From: Pseudomonas marincola
Lineage (GTDB): Bacteria > Pseudomonadota > Gammaproteobacteria > Pseudomonadales > Pseudomonadaceae
DNA length: 64,000 nucleotides
Assembly: GCF_900116605.1 (NCBI RefSeq)
Contig: NZ_FPBC01000002.1
Coordinates: 124,001-188,000, forward strand
Reading direction: 5' to 3'
The position numbers and the translations under genes are program-made. The notes under the pieces were generated by a model, which ran no database searches, was not told where the DNA came from, and saw only the letters and a list, made by a program, of their open reading frames with translations. Of the stretch, positions 63,289 to 64,000 are shown one piece after another (within the stretch, counting starts at the first letter, position 1; each line of letters opens with the position of its first letter).

Positions 63289-63600
63289 ATGTACGCTGTA
63301 ATTGTTACTGGTGGCAAGCAATACAAAGTCACCGAAGGCGAATTCCTGAAGATCGAGAAACTCGAAATCGGCACTGGCGAATCCGTCACTTTCGATCGCG
63401 TTTTGTTGATCGGCAACGGTGACGACGTTCAAATCGGCGCACCAGTTGTAGATGGCGCTAAAGTTGTTGCAGAAGTTGTGTCGCAAGGTCGTCACGATAA
63501 AGTCCGCATCATCAAGTTCCGTCGTCGTAAGCACCACATGAAGCGTCAGGGCCACCGTCAGTGGTTCACTGAGATCAAAATCACCGGTATTTCGGCCTGA
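63289..63600 (+). CDS. rplU: 50S ribosomal protein L21
   Basis: This 103-residue protein begins [20 protein letters not shown] and ends with the basic segment [20 protein letters not shown] typical of L21, which binds 23S rRNA in the large subunit. GGAGATATACC precedes the ATG. It is co-transcribed with rpmA, 87 bp downstream. The GTPase gene obgE normally follows and would lie beyond the window. Confidence 0.98.
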   Translation: MYAVIVTGGKQYKVTEGEFLKIEKLEIGTGESVTFDRVLLIGNGDDVQIGAPVVDGAKVVAEVVSQGRHDKVRIIKFRRRKHHMKRQGHRQWFTEIKITGISA

Positions 63601-63687
63601 TATTAATCAAGCCAAGACGCCGCTGAAAATGCAGTGCTTTTAGTACGGTTTTCAGGGGTTTCTGACCCTTTATAGGAGTATTGACTC

Positions 63688-63945
63688 ATGGCACACAAAA
63701 AAGCTGGCGGTTCCACCCGCAACGGTCGCGACTCAGAAGCCAAACGCTTAGGCGTTAAGATGTATGGCGGCCAGGCTATCAAAGCAGGCAACATCATCGT
63801 GCGTCAGCGCGGCACCCAATTCCACGCTGGTTACGGCGTTGGCATGGGTAAAGATCACACTCTCTTCGCTAAAGTCGAAGGCGTGATCAAGTTTGAAGTA
63901 AAAGGCGCCTTCGGTCGTCGTTACGTGAGCGTTGTCGCGGCCTAA
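63688..63945 (+). CDS. rpmA: 50S ribosomal protein L27
   Basis: This 85-residue protein begins [20 protein letters not shown]. The N-terminal tail of L27 reaches the peptidyl-transferase centre; no extra N-terminal extension of the Firmicute type is present. TAGGAG precedes the start. A terminator follows directly, so the rplU-rpmA pair can be a separate transcription unit from downstream genes. Confidence 0.98.
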   Translation: MAHKKAGGSTRNGRDSEAKRLGVKMYGGQAIKAGNIIVRQRGTQFHAGYGVGMGKDHTLFAKVEGVIKFEVKGAFGRRYVSVVAA

Positions 63946-63958
63946 TCGCGAGAATGTG

Positions 63959-63989
63959 AAAAGCCCCGTCCATGCGACGGGGCTTTTTT
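63959..63989 (+). terminator. Rho-independent terminator after rpmA
   Basis: Stem AAGCCCCGTC / GACGGGGCTT with a 5-nt loop and a run of six T, 15 bp after the stop. Confidence 0.92.
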
Positions 63990-64000
63990 GTTTCTGTATT

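Noticed and set aside
63275..63291. GGAGATATACCATG before rplU resembles an expression-vector leader
   Set aside because: The context is an intact native rplU-rpmA operon with its own promoter; the short match is coincidental.
1..64000. CRISPR arrays, tRNA or rRNA genes, prophage or complete insertion sequences
   Set aside because: No regularly spaced direct repeats, cloverleaf-like sequences, phage modules or transposase frames were found by reading.

Overview
The window looks like chromosomal DNA of a Pseudomonas-type gammaproteobacterium. It is GC-rich, and the order glcB, GNAT gene, gcvR, rarD, srkA, modE-like gene, comF, bioBFHCD, three acyl-CoA dehydrogenases matches what I remember of the P. 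aeruginosa PA0482-PA0508 neighbourhood. The right end (fklB, small iron-regulated gene, ispB, rplU, rpmA) resembles PA4567-PA4572. These synteny statements come from memory, not from a search. I saw no tRNA, rRNA, CRISPR array, prophage or complete insertion sequence.

Layout. 1-4.5 kb: a truncated HD-GYP gene, a retropepsin-like protease, a lipoprotein and a chemoreceptor. 4.6-7.6 kb: a GST-like gene, then a two-gene Na+/solute symporter. 7.6-13 kb (minus strand): a ferrisiderophore uptake and signalling cluster of ECF sigma factor, FecR-like regulator, TonB receptor and PepSY membrane protein, with Fur-box candidates. 13.2-18.2 kb: trhP and a glycine-betaine type ABC operon (X-W-V). 18.4-23.4 kb (minus): an exonuclease and DUF294/CBS protein pair, then malate synthase G. 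23.6-31.9 kb: regulators, transporters, the SrkA kinase, a Tat-exported PhoX phosphatase, a ModE-type regulator and ComF. 32-36.7 kb: a complete biotin operon with a candidate BirA operator over its promoter. 37.3-43.1 kb: three tandem paralogous acyl-CoA dehydrogenases. 43.5-50.6 kb: an orphan type VI secretion island (hcp, vgrG, a 38-codon ORF, a VasX-like pore-forming effector, a DUF6708 membrane protein). 51-63.9 kb: an anion transporter, a DUF4105 protein, a Kef/YbaL-type antiporter, a Lon-like protease, several small genes, ispB and ribosomal proteins L21/L27.

The most unusual part is the T6SS island. The effector reads as one frame of 1071 codons interrupted by a single TGA at codon 503, with the protein sequence continuing on the far side. 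Between vgrG and the effector sits a short ORF with a perfect Shine-Dalgarno sequence that overlaps both neighbours. Base composition falls sharply in the second half of the effector and in the adjacent membrane gene, as expected if the toxin tip and its immunity gene were exchanged as a unit. A sigma-54-like promoter lies upstream of hcp.

Non-coding structures of note are nested inverted repeats with perfect DnaA boxes between gcvR and rarD, a DnaA-box hairpin downstream of the Lon-like gene, and several palindromes in leader regions.
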